Source: Ohtaekwangia koreensis | GTDB taxonomy: Bacteria; Bacteroidota; Bacteroidia; Cytophagales; Cyclobacteriaceae | Assembly: GCF_900167975.1 (NCBI RefSeq) | Contig: NZ_FUZU01000001.1 | Span: 716,580 to 780,579 of the forward strand | Reading direction: 5' to 3' | DNA length: 64,000 nt | Shown: piece after piece, positions 17,003 through 27,500 of the stretch | Layout: each line of letters begins with the position of its first letter | How positions within the stretch are numbered: the stretch's first letter is position 1 | Notes under the pieces: model-generated | Told to the model about the DNA's origin: nothing | The model's input: only the letters and a program-made list of their open reading frames with translations | Database searches by the model: none | Translations under genes and position numbers: made by a program

Positions 17003-18061
17003 ATGTACAAATTGTTTGTCCGCCCGCTACTTTTTCTCGTCGATCCGGAAAAAATTCACCACCTCGTTTTTACAACTCTCCGCATAATAGGAAGAATACC
17101 AGGGGGTAAGGCTTTGCTCCATGCTTTGTTTGGTTTTGAAGATCCGCAACTGGAACGTGTAATTTTTGGATTAAGATTTAAAAATCCTGTAGGCCTTGCT
17201 GCCGGTTTTGATAAGGACGCCAGACTTATTGATGAAATGAGTTGCCTGGGGTTTGGATTTACCGAGATCGGTACGTTAACCCCCAAACCTCAGCCGGGAA
17301 ATGATAAACCCAGGCTATTTCGCCTTCCACAAGATCAGGCGCTTATTAACAGAATGGGTTTTAATAACCAGGGAGCACTCAATGCTGTTAATCGTCTACA
17401 GTCCAGAAAATCATCTATACTGGTAGGCGGTAACATTGGTAAAAATAAGGTAACGCCCAACGAACAAGCTTTGGAAGATTACGCTTCTTGCTTTGAAGCG
17501 CTATATCCGTATGTAGATTATTTTGTGATCAACGTAAGTTCTCCCAATACACCTAGCCTGCGTGAATTGCAGGAGAAAGAGCCATTGCTAAAATTGTTGA
17601 GCCATGTAATTGAACTCAGCAAGCAAAAAGAAAAGTATAAACCGGTTTTATTAAAGATAGCTCCTGATCTTTCGCCTTCACAGCTGGATGATATTGTTGC
17701 TATACTAAAGGAAACAAAAACCGATGGCGTGATTGCTACCAATACAACGATAGACAGAAGCGACTTGATTACAAGCCAGGAAGATATTGCAGCTATAGGA
17801 AATGGTGGCTTGAGCGGTAAGCCTCTTACACAACGATCTACCCAGGTAATTGCATACCTGCGCGATAAACTCGGAAAGAATTTTCCGATTATAGGAGTTG
17901 GCGGAATAATGTCTGCAGAAGATGCTATAGATAAATTAAAAGCCGGTGCAGACCTTGTTCAGGTATATACCGGCTTTATATATGAAGGGCCTTCGCTGGC
18001 CAAGCAAATCAATAAGGAAGTGCTGCAATATGAGCAGGCGAAGATCAGGGCAAAGCGTTGA
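17003..18061 (+). CDS. pyrD: Dihydroorotate dehydrogenase (quinone), class 2
   Basis: 352 residues, the usual length of the membrane-associated class 2 enzyme. It performs the fourth step of pyrimidine synthesis, oxidising dihydroorotate with FMN and passing electrons to quinone. The class 2 N-terminal helix pair ([21 protein letters not shown]) is present. FMN and substrate motifs follow: [39 protein letters not shown], the class 2 catalytic serine region [17 protein letters not shown], and GVIATNTT and [11 protein letters not shown] near the end. Its 3' end overlaps the convergent lipoprotein gene by 17 bases. Confidence 0.97.
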   Translation: MYKLFVRPLLFLVDPEKIHHLVFTTLRIIGRIPGGKALLHALFGFEDPQLERVIFGLRFKNPVGLAAGFDKDARLIDEMSCLGFGFTEIGTLTPKPQPGNDKPRLFRLPQDQALINRMGFNNQGALNAVNRLQSRKSSILVGGNIGKNKVTPNEQALEDYASCFEALYPYVDYFVINVSSPNTPSLRELQEKEPLLKLLSHVIELSKQKEKYKPVLLKIAPDLSPSQLDDIVAILKETKTDGVIATNTTIDRSDLITSQEDIAAIGNGGLSGKPLTQRSTQVIAYLRDKLGKNFPIIGVGGIMSAEDAIDKLKAGADLVQVYTGFIYEGPSLAKQINKEVLQYEQAKIRAKR

Positions 18062-18500
18062 AATATAGTGTAGCCTTTATAGTACCTTCTATTTCCGTGC
18101 CACTGTCAGGATCTTCATACGTTCCGTTGCGCTCGGTATATAGTTCGAGTTTAGTTTCGGATATTTCTTCTATAGTGTAATCACCTGAAAGATCAATACC
18201 TTCAATGGAAAAGTCTGCGGTAATGGTTATGGTGTTACCACTCTGTTTCCAGGTGCCTGTAGCAGATTGTCCTTCGTCCTCGATAGTCACCTCGCCTCCG
18301 CTCTTAAATTCAATAACAGCATCGAATGTATCATCTTCTTCACTTCTTACCGTAACGCCAAACGCTTCCAGTTTTACTTCCAGTAGTGTTCCCTGCCAGC
18401 GACCTTGCACGGAGCGTGTTTCCTCATCATCGTCATCACAGGCACATACTGCAGAAAGCAACATGCCAAGAAACAGGTAGGTACTAAATTTTCGTTTCAT
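18045..18500 (-). CDS. Small lipoprotein, lipocalin-like
   Basis: 151 residues with a lipoprotein signal: [18 protein letters not shown] followed by an acidic tail DDDDEE, the Bacteroidota signal that often sends lipoproteins to the surface. The rest is a run of beta strands ([66 protein letters not shown]), matching lipocalin-like domains common in this phylum. The ligand and role are not known. The 3' end overlaps pyrD by 17 bases on the opposite strand. Confidence 0.8.
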   Translation of the reverse strand: MKRKFSTYLFLGMLLSAVCACDDDDEETRSVQGRWQGTLLEVKLEAFGVTVRSEEDDTFDAVIEFKSGGEVTIEDEGQSATGTWKQSGNTITITADFSIEGIDLSGDYTIEEISETKLELYTERNGTYEDPDSGTEIEGTIKATLYFNALP

Positions 18501-18715
18501 ACTTTTTTGTTTTTATGTTGATGGAGAAATCCTGGAAACAAATACGTTAAATTATTATGCCTGGAGATATGAATTTCGACAGTATAAATGAATTCTGTAA
18601 CCTGCCGCTTTAATTCTCTTTAGAATAAGTTGTCTCCATTAAGGTTCATGTCTCAACATTTCGTAACTTTTATCGTAAGCGTGATAAGTAAATCAAATCC
18701 TGTAAAACCCCCGTC

Positions 18716-20443
18716 ATGAAAAATACCCTTTCCCGAAAAGTAATTGTTATACTGCTTCTCGCCGTAACCATTTTGTGGTCATGGAAAGAATCAGAAGGAC
18801 CTGATAAGATTATGTATACCCGGCCCGCTGAGACAAGAATAACCATGTGCGGTTCTTTTTCATTTGACGGTCTCGATACTATATATACCAAGGCGACATT
18901 GCTACCGGGACTTGGAGATCTCCATTATCCGGTCACCACAAAATCACTTCAGGCACAAGAGTTTTTTGAACAGGGCCTGCGGCTGATATACGGTTTCAAT
19001 CACTGGGAAGCGATTCACTCTTTTCGCGAAGCAATACGACTTGATCCTGATTTCGCGATGGCATATTGGGGTCTTGCATTAGCGTACGGTCCTAATCTGA
19101 ACGATGTAAATCCGAAAGACCGTGAGCGGATCGCATTTGAAGCAGTGCAAAAAGCAAAGGCGCGTACAACGCCTATATCTCAGGTTGAAAAAGATTTTAT
19201 TGATGCTATAGCAGCACGCTATAACGGTAAGGCTTATGATAATCGCGATTCCTTGAACAGGGCCTATGCAGATGCCATGCTTCGCTTGTCTAAAAAGTAT
19301 CCGGACGATGCGGAGGCACAAACGCTTTGTGCAGATGCTATTATGAACACAATGCCGTGGGATTACTGGAATAAAGATGGTTCATCGAAGCCTTCTATAG
19401 CAGAAGCGAAAGGTATATTAGAAAATGTAATGCGTAAGTTTCCCAAACACCCGGGAGCTCATCACCTATATATACATCTTGTAGAAGCATCTCCCACTCC
19501 GGAGATCGCTTTGCCGAGTGCGCAGTTCTTAGAGACAGCGATGCCGGGAGCCGGTCATTTGTTACACATGCCTTCGCATATTTATATCCGCACTGGTCAA
19601 TACGCGCGCTCGATCGAGATGAACGTAAAGGCCGTTAAAGTTGATGAGGAATATCTTTCCGCGTCCGCGAATCAAGGGATGTATCGTATGGGCTACTATC
19701 CTCATAATATAGACTTTATAACGTTTAGCTCCTATATGGAAGGCCGCAGTAACCTAGCTATTCAAAATGCACTGAAGCTTGCCTATAAAGGAAATATAGT
19801 CGTGGCCACAAACCCTGTTTTTGGTCAGTACTTTGGCGTTGAGCCGATGCTTGCTTATGTACGATTCGGAAAATGGACGGATATACTTTCGTTACCGGCT
19901 CCGGATAAAAATCAAATCTATACGCAGCTCATCTGGCGATTTTCCAGAGGTATAGCCTTTGTTCGTGCAGGAAATACGAATCAGGCAACAGTAGAATTAT
20001 CGAAGCTTGATTCTTTGACGAAAATGGACACGCTGCAATCCGTATACTTTTCTTTTAATCCGGTATCTGCAATAGTGAAAGTACCGCTACATATTTTACG
20101 TGGTGAAATTTTCCTGAAACAAAATAAATTGGAAGCAGGGTTGGATGCATTACGCGAAGCTGTGAAAGCAGAAGACGATCTCCGGTATATGGAGCCACCT
20201 GACTGGAAAATTCCTGCACGTCATTTTTTAGGGGCGGCATTGTTTGATGCCGGTCAATTTGCAGAAGCAGAACAAGTATATCTGATTGATTTGAAGAGCA
20301 ATCGCGAGAATGGATGGTCGCTTATAGGCTTACAAATGAGTCAGCAAAAGCTTGGCAAGAAAGCCGAAGTAATCGCTACCGCCAAGCGATTCTCTAAAGC
20401 ATGGAAGAATGCAGATATAGTGGTGAATGCTTCCCGGTATTGA
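18716..20443 (+). CDS. Tetratricopeptide-repeat protein, membrane-anchored or exported
   Basis: 575 residues with an N-terminal hydrophobic segment (VIVILLLAVTILWSW) that is either a signal peptide or an anchor. TPR-type repeats are visible: the first strong one near residues 80-125 (FFEQGLRLIYGFNHWEAIHSF then IRLDPDFAMAYWGLALAYG), more at about 265-340 (HIYIRTGQYARSIEMNVKAV) and again towards the C-terminus (KLEAGLDALREAVKAEDDL, FAEAEQVYLIDL). It resembles large TPR proteins of unknown role found across Bacteroidota. TPR arrays bind proteins, so a scaffold role in the periplasm is likely. No catalytic motif seen. Confidence 0.8.
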   Translation: MKNTLSRKVIVILLLAVTILWSWKESEGPDKIMYTRPAETRITMCGSFSFDGLDTIYTKATLLPGLGDLHYPVTTKSLQAQEFFEQGLRLIYGFNHWEAIHSFREAIRLDPDFAMAYWGLALAYGPNLNDVNPKDRERIAFEAVQKAKARTTPISQVEKDFIDAIAARYNGKAYDNRDSLNRAYADAMLRLSKKYPDDAEAQTLCADAIMNTMPWDYWNKDGSSKPSIAEAKGILENVMRKFPKHPGAHHLYIHLVEASPTPEIALPSAQFLETAMPGAGHLLHMPSHIYIRTGQYARSIEMNVKAVKVDEEYLSASANQGMYRMGYYPHNIDFITFSSYMEGRSNLAIQNALKLAYKGNIVVATNPVFGQYFGVEPMLAYVRFGKWTDILSLPAPDKNQIYTQLIWRFSRGIAFVRAGNTNQATVELSKLDSLTKMDTLQSVYFSFNPVSAIVKVPLHILRGEIFLKQNKLEAGLDALREAVKAEDDLRYMEPPDWKIPARHFLGAALFDAGQFAEAEQVYLIDLKSNRENGWSLIGLQMSQQKLGKKAEVIATAKRFSKAWKNADIVVNASRY

Positions 20444-20534
20444 ATAGTATATAGTATGGATTGTAAGGCTATCTGAACAATACAATCGCTTTGCTCTATG
20501 ACGGCCTAGCCGAATGATTTATACTTAAAAAGTA

Positions 20535-20578
20535 AAGGCGCAAAGACATCACAGTTACGATGTGAATCTTTGCGCCTT
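20535..20578. terminator. Bidirectional intrinsic terminator
   Basis: A perfect 12-bp outer stem (20535-20546 with 20567-20578), extended by a partly paired inner section, lies between the convergent TPR and S9 peptidase genes and is flanked by A and T runs. Confidence 0.9.
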
Positions 20579-20611
20579 ATTTTGGCTGATGGTAATTATA
20601 GTAGGTTTACT

Positions 20612-22747
20612 CTACTCTTGAATGCCTGCGAGGTCGAGCATGAAAGCATCTACCAGTGCTTCATCTTTCAACGCCTGAAATCTCCCGTACGAGCCGCCAT
20701 GACCAGCACTCATATTCGTTTTGAAAAGGAGCAGGTTCTTATCGGTTTTAAATTCGCGAAGTTTAGCTACCCACTTCGCTGGCTCCCAATATTGCACCTG
20801 ACTATCGTGCAGACCCGTGGTAACTAAAAGATTCGGATAATTCTTTTTCTCAACGTTATCGTATGGAGAGTAGGAGAGCATATAATCATACTCCTCTTTT
20901 ACATTTGGGTTGCCCCACTCTTTCCACTCGAAGGTTGTTAATGGTATAGTTTCATCCATCATGGTGGTGATCACATCTACAAACGGCACTTCTGCGATTA
21001 CACCTTTATATAGATCAGGGCGTATGTTTGTAATGGCTCCCATCAGTAACCCACCTGCACTTCCTCCGTTCGCAAAGAGTTTATCTTTCGCTATATATTT
21101 ATTCTGTACCAGGTATTCAGAGCAATCTATAAAATCGGTAAATGTATTTTTCTTTTTCAGCATCTTGCCGTCTTCGTACCATTTACCTCCCATTTCCTGT
21201 CCGCCACGAATGTGCGCGATGGTATATACAAATCCACGGTCGAGGAGGCTTAAGCGCGAAGAGCTGAAAAACGGCACCGTAGAATAACCATACGATCCAT
21301 AGGCATATTGGAGTCCCGGATTTGTTCCATCTTTCTTGAATAAATCTTTTCTATATACTATAGATATAGGGACCAACGCACCATCACTGGCTTTTGCCAT
21401 AACCCGTTCTGCCTGGTAGTTATTCCGATCGAAACCTCCCAATACCTCCTGTTGCTTTAAAAGTTTTTTCTCACGCGTGTTCGCATCATAGTCATACACG
21501 GAGCTGGGAGTTGTAAGCGACTGGTAATTATAGCGAATGATGCTCGTATTGAATTCGGGGTTAGCCGAGAGTGAGGCATCGTATGCGGCTTCTTCAAATT
21601 CAATACTTTGTTCTGATTTGTCGCTCCAGCGAATGATCCGAATTTTAGTCAGCCCCTCTACAGTTTCCTGCAGCAAAAGATTGTCTTTGAACAATTCCAT
21701 GTCCTCAATGAATGCTTTTTCATTGTGAGGGATGAGATCTTTCCAATTCGCTTTACCAGGTTTTGTTACTGGTGTTTCAACAATCCGGTAATTCGGTGCA
21801 TCCAGGTTTGTAAGTATATAGAATCTATCACCGGCATGGTCTACAGAATACTTTATATTAGCTTGTAGTGGTTCTATAATTCCGGGTTTGGACTTTGGTT
21901 GATCAGCAGGTATAAACTGAACGGCCTGGGCATCCGTTCTCCCACTGGTAATAAATATATACTTCTCAGATTTTGATTTATAGATAAAGCATTCTAATGT
22001 AGAATCCTTTTCGGTGTAGATCAGTTCATCACTGGAAGGATTTGTTCCCAGGGTATGTCTATATACTTTGTTGCCGATAAGCGTTTTTGGATCCGCCTTT
22101 ACGTATAGGATGGTTTTATTGTCGTTAAACCACACTGCCTCTCCTTCCGTCCCTCCGATCTTGTCAGTATATACTTTATCTGTTTTAAGATCCTTGATGG
22201 TAATGGTATAAAATCTGCGCCCTACTGTATCTACAATAATGCTGGTAAGATTGTGATCGGGACTAACTTCTATATCAATATCAAAAAAGTTATGGCCTTT
22301 GCTTAGTTCATTACCATTGGCGATGATTTCTTCGGCTGCATCGAGCGAACTTTTTTTACGACAAAATACAGGATACTCGTATCCTTCTTCATAGCGGGTA
22401 TAGTAATAGTAGTCATCAAGTTTGTAGGGAACTGACTCATCTTTTTCTTTGATGCGCCCTTTCATCTCATTGAAAAGTTTTTCCTGCAATGGTTTTGTAT
22501 GGCTAAGCATCGTGTCGACATATGCATTCTCAGCTTTTAGATATTGTATCACAGCAGAGTCTTCACGGTTCTTCATCCAATAGTAATCGTCAACACGTTT
22601 GTGGCCGTGACGGGATACTATTTCAAAAGTTTTTTTTTCTGCTTTTTGAGGTTGAACGTTTGGATAGTGACTGGTTTCTTTTTCATGGTTGCAGCCTGCT
22701 ATGCTGAGCGCACAGAAAAATGCCATCCAATAGTATAGACTTTTCAT
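20612..22747 (-). CDS. Prolyl oligopeptidase family serine peptidase (S9A, oligopeptidase B-like), lipoprotein
   Basis: 711 residues from the ATG at 22747, which puts a lipoprotein signal at the N-terminus (MAFFCALSIAGCNHEKE). An N-terminal seven-bladed propeller (about 30-430) gates an alpha/beta hydrolase domain. The nucleophile is S563 in ANGGSAGGLLMGAI and the catalytic histidine is H683 in SAGHGGSYGR; the acid lies between, in VTTGLHDSQVQYWEP. The family cuts short peptides after proline or, in the oligopeptidase B branch, after basic residues; the VDDYYWMKNRED start is typical of the latter. The lipobox implies attachment to a membrane facing the periplasm or the surface. Confidence 0.92.
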   Translation of the reverse strand: MKSLYYWMAFFCALSIAGCNHEKETSHYPNVQPQKAEKKTFEIVSRHGHKRVDDYYWMKNREDSAVIQYLKAENAYVDTMLSHTKPLQEKLFNEMKGRIKEKDESVPYKLDDYYYYTRYEEGYEYPVFCRKKSSLDAAEEIIANGNELSKGHNFFDIDIEVSPDHNLTSIIVDTVGRRFYTITIKDLKTDKVYTDKIGGTEGEAVWFNDNKTILYVKADPKTLIGNKVYRHTLGTNPSSDELIYTEKDSTLECFIYKSKSEKYIFITSGRTDAQAVQFIPADQPKSKPGIIEPLQANIKYSVDHAGDRFYILTNLDAPNYRIVETPVTKPGKANWKDLIPHNEKAFIEDMELFKDNLLLQETVEGLTKIRIIRWSDKSEQSIEFEEAAYDASLSANPEFNTSIIRYNYQSLTTPSSVYDYDANTREKKLLKQQEVLGGFDRNNYQAERVMAKASDGALVPISIVYRKDLFKKDGTNPGLQYAYGSYGYSTVPFFSSSRLSLLDRGFVYTIAHIRGGQEMGGKWYEDGKMLKKKNTFTDFIDCSEYLVQNKYIAKDKLFANGGSAGGLLMGAITNIRPDLYKGVIAEVPFVDVITTMMDETIPLTTFEWKEWGNPNVKEEYDYMLSYSPYDNVEKKNYPNLLVTTGLHDSQVQYWEPAKWVAKLREFKTDKNLLLFKTNMSAGHGGSYGRFQALKDEALVDAFMLDLAGIQE

Positions 22748-22829
22748 AAACGTGAGTTGATTCAACTTGCAATATCAGGAGAATCACGTATCGAATGGAT
22801 GCTTTTAAAATAAATCTTATGAACGGTCT

Positions 22830-23288
22830 TTAATGACGATCGGTAAGCTGTGCTTTCATTTCACGGTGATTCCAGCTCACCTCTATATTTGTAATCTTAC
22901 TGTTTTCATTCAGTTGAAAGATCACCAGGTGTTTGCAGTTTAACTCACGTCCTTCACTTTTAATTCCTGCAAAGGTATAGGTATGTAACGCATGAAGGGT
23001 GATAAGCATAGTGATTCGGTCTGCATCTTCTTCTACCCAATTGGTGTGATGAAAGATGATCTTCAGGTTGGAGAAGCTTTCAAGGAATGCACTCCAGAAT
23101 ATACGCCCAAGGGAATGGACATTGCCAGCAAATGATTTCCCTAAAGGAATAAACTGAACGGTTGCATCGTGTGTACAACGATCAAGCATGGCATCTATAT
23201 CATGCGCTTCAAATGCCTCCAGAAATTCAATGCAATGCTGCCGGTTGTTGGAACTTCTATTCTTTAGCAGGTCAACGTTATTTTTCAT
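22830..23288 (-). CDS. SnoaL-like / NTF2-fold protein
   Basis: 152 residues from the ATG at 23288; the extra residues of a longer frame from 23375 do not look like part of the fold. It has the NTF2 plan: an N-terminal helix (FLEAFEAHDIDAMLDRCTHDATVQFIPLG), a helix around GRIFWSAFLESFSNLKIIFHHTNWVEE, and a sheet ending in LVIFQLNENSKITNIEVSWNH. This matches SnoaL-like polyketide-cyclase-type proteins, which include small enzymes and ligand binders. The ligand is not known. No signal peptide. It stands alone after the structured intergenic region. Confidence 0.75.
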   Translation of the reverse strand: MKNNVDLLKNRSSNNRQHCIEFLEAFEAHDIDAMLDRCTHDATVQFIPLGKSFAGNVHSLGRIFWSAFLESFSNLKIIFHHTNWVEEDADRITMLITLHALHTYTFAGIKSEGRELNCKHLVIFQLNENSKITNIEVSWNHREMKAQLTDRH

Positions 23289-23886
23289 GTGAGCAAGGTG
23301 GTTTGCGGGAAGGTACTCTAAAGTCCGAAATGCCGCATAGTAAAAAAGCGACACACTACTGTCGCTTTTATTCACCTTGAAAACTATAAACAGAAATTGA
23401 TTAAAGCCTACTTTTTCTTTTGTCTTTATAGAACTAATGCAATTGCGATAGAATGTTGATGTGGTGTCGGTGGTTGGAGAGGTTTCTTATCAGGTCAAAC
23501 TACTATTGACGCTGATCGATGGTGTAATTTTCAACGCCATCAAAATATATACCTTAACAAGGTTCCAACCACCGGCCACGATGCACATCCTAAAGATACC
23601 GTCCGGAATATTTTCCCGAACAGGACGCCAACCAACTGTTGCTAAAGCCAACGCAACAACTATATATCTTTTAGCATACGTACTGAAGTCTTAATTAGGC
23701 AAAGTATATTTCAGCATTGCACTAATTAAGATATAGAGAGGGTCTTTCAGTACGCATAACTTTTATAAACCAATGCACGAAGGTAATGTATGGAACCTAT
23801 CGAGTGCATCACACGAAAATGTGAGCCTTGGGGTTACAGTACTTGTGTTGGAATGTGAATTTAGTAAGCGTGCTTTAACACGGTCT
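23289..23886. other. Intergenic region with two inverted repeats, no gene
   Basis: 598 bases between the SnoaL-like gene and the NarL-type regulator. Short frames here do not look coding. Two structures stand out: a 10-bp inverted repeat at 23469-23478 / 23564-23573 (85-base spacing) and a larger nested hairpin at 23676-23757, listed separately. Confidence 0.7.
23676..23757. repeat. Nested long hairpin
   Basis: Outer arms 23676-23687 and 23746-23757 pair at 11 of 12 positions. Inner arms 23689-23698 and 23722-23731 pair perfectly over 10 bases, with a 23-base loop. A 14-base unpaired bulge lies on the right side between the inner and outer arms. No T-run follows either side, so it is not a simple terminator. 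Confidence 0.6.
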
Positions 23887-24522
23887 CTACACTAATTTTT
23901 CGTTGATCGCTTTTGAGACAGCTTCTGTCTGACTTCTCACCTGGAGTTTTTCGTAGATGTGCTTAATGTGTGTGCGCACAGTATCGATGCTGATCGAAAA
24001 ATGAGCTGCAATGAGTTTGTAGCTATTGCCTTTGGACAGGCTTGCAAGAATTTCCTTCTCACGTGCAGTGAGTTGATATTTATTAGCCTGGTCGGCCGGT
24101 AGTTGTTGCAATTGTGCCACAACCAATCGTGCAATGCCGGGGCTCATGGGTGCACCACCGTTCATTACTTCATGAATAGATTCAATTAACTTTTCAGGAA
24201 GATATTTCTTTAATAAATATCCGGAAGCTCCCGCACAGATGGCATCGAGTACGTGTTTGTTGTCGTCAAACACCGTGAGCATCAATATATATATAGATGA
24301 GTTGAAAGCCCGGATCTTTTTTACAGCTTCAATGCCATTCATTCCTGGTAAGTCAATGTCCATTAAAATGACTTCAGGTTGAAGCGTTTTTACTTGTTCC
24401 TCCACCGATAGTACTTCGCCAAAACTTCCGGTGAGTATAAAATCTTCCGAAAAAGAAATCAGTGCGCCAACACTTTCGCGAAGCTGCTTATTATCCTCAT
24501 ATAGTAGAAGTCGGGTAGACAC
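23887..24522 (-). CDS. NarL/FixJ-type response regulator
   Basis: 211 residues from a GTG start at 24522. The receiver domain (about 1-120) has the acidic pair (YEDN), phospho-acceptor D55 in VILMDIDLPGMNG, and the conserved lysine in LLKKYLP. A LuxR-type HTH follows at about 147-200 (LTAREKEILASLSKGNSYKLIAAHF, then TVRTHIKHIYEKL). It lies 44 bases downstream of the sensor kinase at 24567 on the same strand and is surely its partner. Target genes are not visible in the window. Confidence 0.95.
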   Translation of the reverse strand: MSTRLLLYEDNKQLRESVGALISFSEDFILTGSFGEVLSVEEQVKTLQPEVILMDIDLPGMNGIEAVKKIRAFNSSIYILMLTVFDDNKHVLDAICAGASGYLLKKYLPEKLIESIHEVMNGGAPMSPGIARLVVAQLQQLPADQANKYQLTAREKEILASLSKGNSYKLIAAHFSISIDTVRTHIKHIYEKLQVRSQTEAVSKAINEKLV

Positions 24523-24566
24523 TGGTGTGCAATATACTACGAGAGTTGTTTTGTCAGATACCCTGT

Positions 24567-27500
24567 TTATGTGAGCGGGATTCTTAAAATAATGCTGGTG
24601 CCTTCATGTGGTACCGATTCTATCTGTAATACAGCATGAATAGATTCTGCGCGGTAACGCATATTTTTTAATCCATTGCCAGATGAAATCTTAGAAATGT
24701 CAAAGCCAGTGCCGTCATCACTAATCCGCAAACGTATTCCTTGTGTAAAACGCGTCAGGTGAACGATCAATCTCCGGCAACCGCTATACTTCGCGGTATT
24801 GTTAATAGCCTCTTTAAAAATCAGGTAAAAATCTTTCCGCACATGCAAGTCTAGCCGTGCCGTTGCAAAATCTCCGTCTTCAATAAATTCATAATGTATG
24901 TCCAGCGGTTCGAGAATTTCGGCTGTAAACTCTTTCATGCGGATGATTACTTTTTCAAGTGAATCATTTTCAGGATTGATGGCCCACACGATGTCGCTCA
25001 TACTTTCCTGCATGAGGGCTGCATTCTGACGTATTGATTTCAAGTATCCTTGTGACGCTTCTGTTTCGCGTTTCTCCAAAGCAATGTTGCTCATGATTTT
25101 GATACTCGACAATGTTGAGCCCATATCATCGTGCAAGTCGCGCGCTACTTTACTGCGAATTTGTTCCTCCACAAAATACCGGCTGATCTTGGCACTGCAT
25201 ATAGCGGCAATCTCTTCCACCATTTGTAAATGCCAGCGGTTGTAAAAATTCTTTTGACTGTGTTCTGAATCAATTATACCAAACACTTTTCCTTCTACTA
25301 CAATGGGCACGGTAAGTTCTGACAAGCGTGATTGATCGTCAATTATATATCTCCTGTCCCTCGAAGTATCAGGAATGATTTCTGACTTGCCGGTTTTTGC
25401 CACTGTACCTACTATACCTTTTCCTACCGGGATTTCGATCGGGTTCATAATGCGAAATGGCTCGTGACTCTTTGGACCCGCTGCCGCTTTTTGCACGAGG
25501 ATTTGTGCTTCGGGAATCATGAGGTATACCACGCAATCTTCAAACTTGAGCAGGTCAACACAATTCAAAGCCACGGTCCAGAATACATCTTTCACCGTGT
25601 TTTTGTTATAGAGAGATGTAGCGAATTGATTCAATATTTTTTGAGCTGTGAAAGTGCGTTGAAGCGAAATGATTCCGGAATACATGGCATAGGCTGCGAT
25701 ACCAATCACGATCGTTAAGAACCACCACTGTTTCCAAAATGGAGGTGTGATTGTAAATTCAATGGATGCAATATTCGAAGATGGTTTCCCCGTCTGATCG
25801 ATCGCTCTTACCTGAAATGTATAGTGACCATCGCTTAGGTTTATATAGTGTGCAGTATGTTTATTGCCAGCATCGATCCAGTCGTTATCAAAACCATCGA
25901 GCTTGTAAAAATACTTTACTTGGTTGGGTAACGTAAAGGTCAGCGCAGCGAATTCAATCATCAACTCATTTTGTTGATAGGGGAATACGGATTCCTTCAA
26001 AGACGTGATAACACTATCGCTTATTTGCGCAAGGGTAATTACCACCGGAAATGTATCGGAATGATGTACGAGACTATCCGGATGAAATTTTATAAAACCA
26101 TTTCCAGCGCCCGTCATTAACTCGCCTTTACTGTTGCGTGTAATGGCTGTACTTAAATTTGAAAAAGGTAATCCTGAAGTCTTGTCGTAGTGATGTATAA
26201 TTTTTCCATTCGGGTTGATGCACGTAAGTCCTTTGAACGACACAAGCCAGAGATTTCCATGGACATCTACTTCGATGGATTGAATAGTACTTTCAGGTAA
26301 TCCGTTTTCGATGGAATAGGTGGCGAAGTTTTTCCCGGTACGTGCGTTGTATGAATATTTACTCACACCGCCGGAAGTAGTGGCGATCCATACATCTCCA
26401 TTTTTATCTAGCGTAAGATCATTCACCAGCGATGAGTGCAAACTATATGGATCACTCATATCTGTACCGGTATATTTGAATTTGTTTTGCTTCAGGTCAT
26501 ACTGAAATATACCGAAGCCGTAGTCGCCAATCCACACCGTGTGATGCTTCGGATCGGAGAGTAATGACGTAGGACGTGAAGCAAAGAATCCATCTTCCCT
26601 TTCGGTGAAAAGTTTCCATACTTCTGTTTCCGAGTCGAAATGAAAAACGCCATAGCGCATAGAAGCAAACCAGAAATTCCCAAGCTCATCTTCGATCATC
26701 TCGTTAAACAGATAATTATCTTCCCGTTCCGGATACGGAAAAGCTTTGAAGTGCTGATGCGTTGTATCGGAGATAAATATATTCCTGCTGGTTAATACCC
26801 ACAGTCGTTGCTGAGAGTCTTCAAAGGTATAGGCACATTTCAGTAATGGTTTTCCATCGAGCGAAGTGATCTCCTGTATACTTCCATTTTTTTTATCGAT
26901 GACAATAAGCTTGTTGAGAGTATAGGAGCTGATATAGTATTTGCCATCTTTTTCACTGTCAAGAATATGATAACAGTTTCCGGAGAGTGATGTGCTGGCA
27001 TCTGTAAACACCGGTGTAAATGGAAATAGATTGGTGTGTTGATCATGAATTCGTATACCTCGCGATGTGCCAATCCAGGTGATGCCTCCTTGTTGATATA
27101 CATCGGTAACATTTTCGTGATGTATACTGAATGGGTTTACATCATCTACAAGAAGCGGAGCGGCTTGTTCTGTTTCCGGATCAAGTATCCACAATCCTTT
27201 TAGTGTAGGTATAATAAAAATCTCATGATGATTTAAAGTAAACGGAGTTATACTGCGAGGTGCAACTTCATGTAAAGCGCTGCTGTCGGTATGAAAGACG
27301 TATAATTTTTCCTGTCCAAAGAAAACCTTTTTCTGGTCAGCGCTCGTGCGGATGGAGACAAAGTCTGCAGGATCATCACCACCATGATATTCGAAAGTAT
27401 ATTTCCGCGTGTTAAAGCTGAAGAGCCCGGCCGTTGTGCCGAGCCACAGTTCATCAGCAGACTTCGGACTAATTTTTTGAATTGCAGTATAGGCACTTGT

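Noticed and set aside
23461-23694. 77-codon frame in the intergenic region
   Set aside because: It overlaps the inverted repeats, has no start context and no protein-like pattern.
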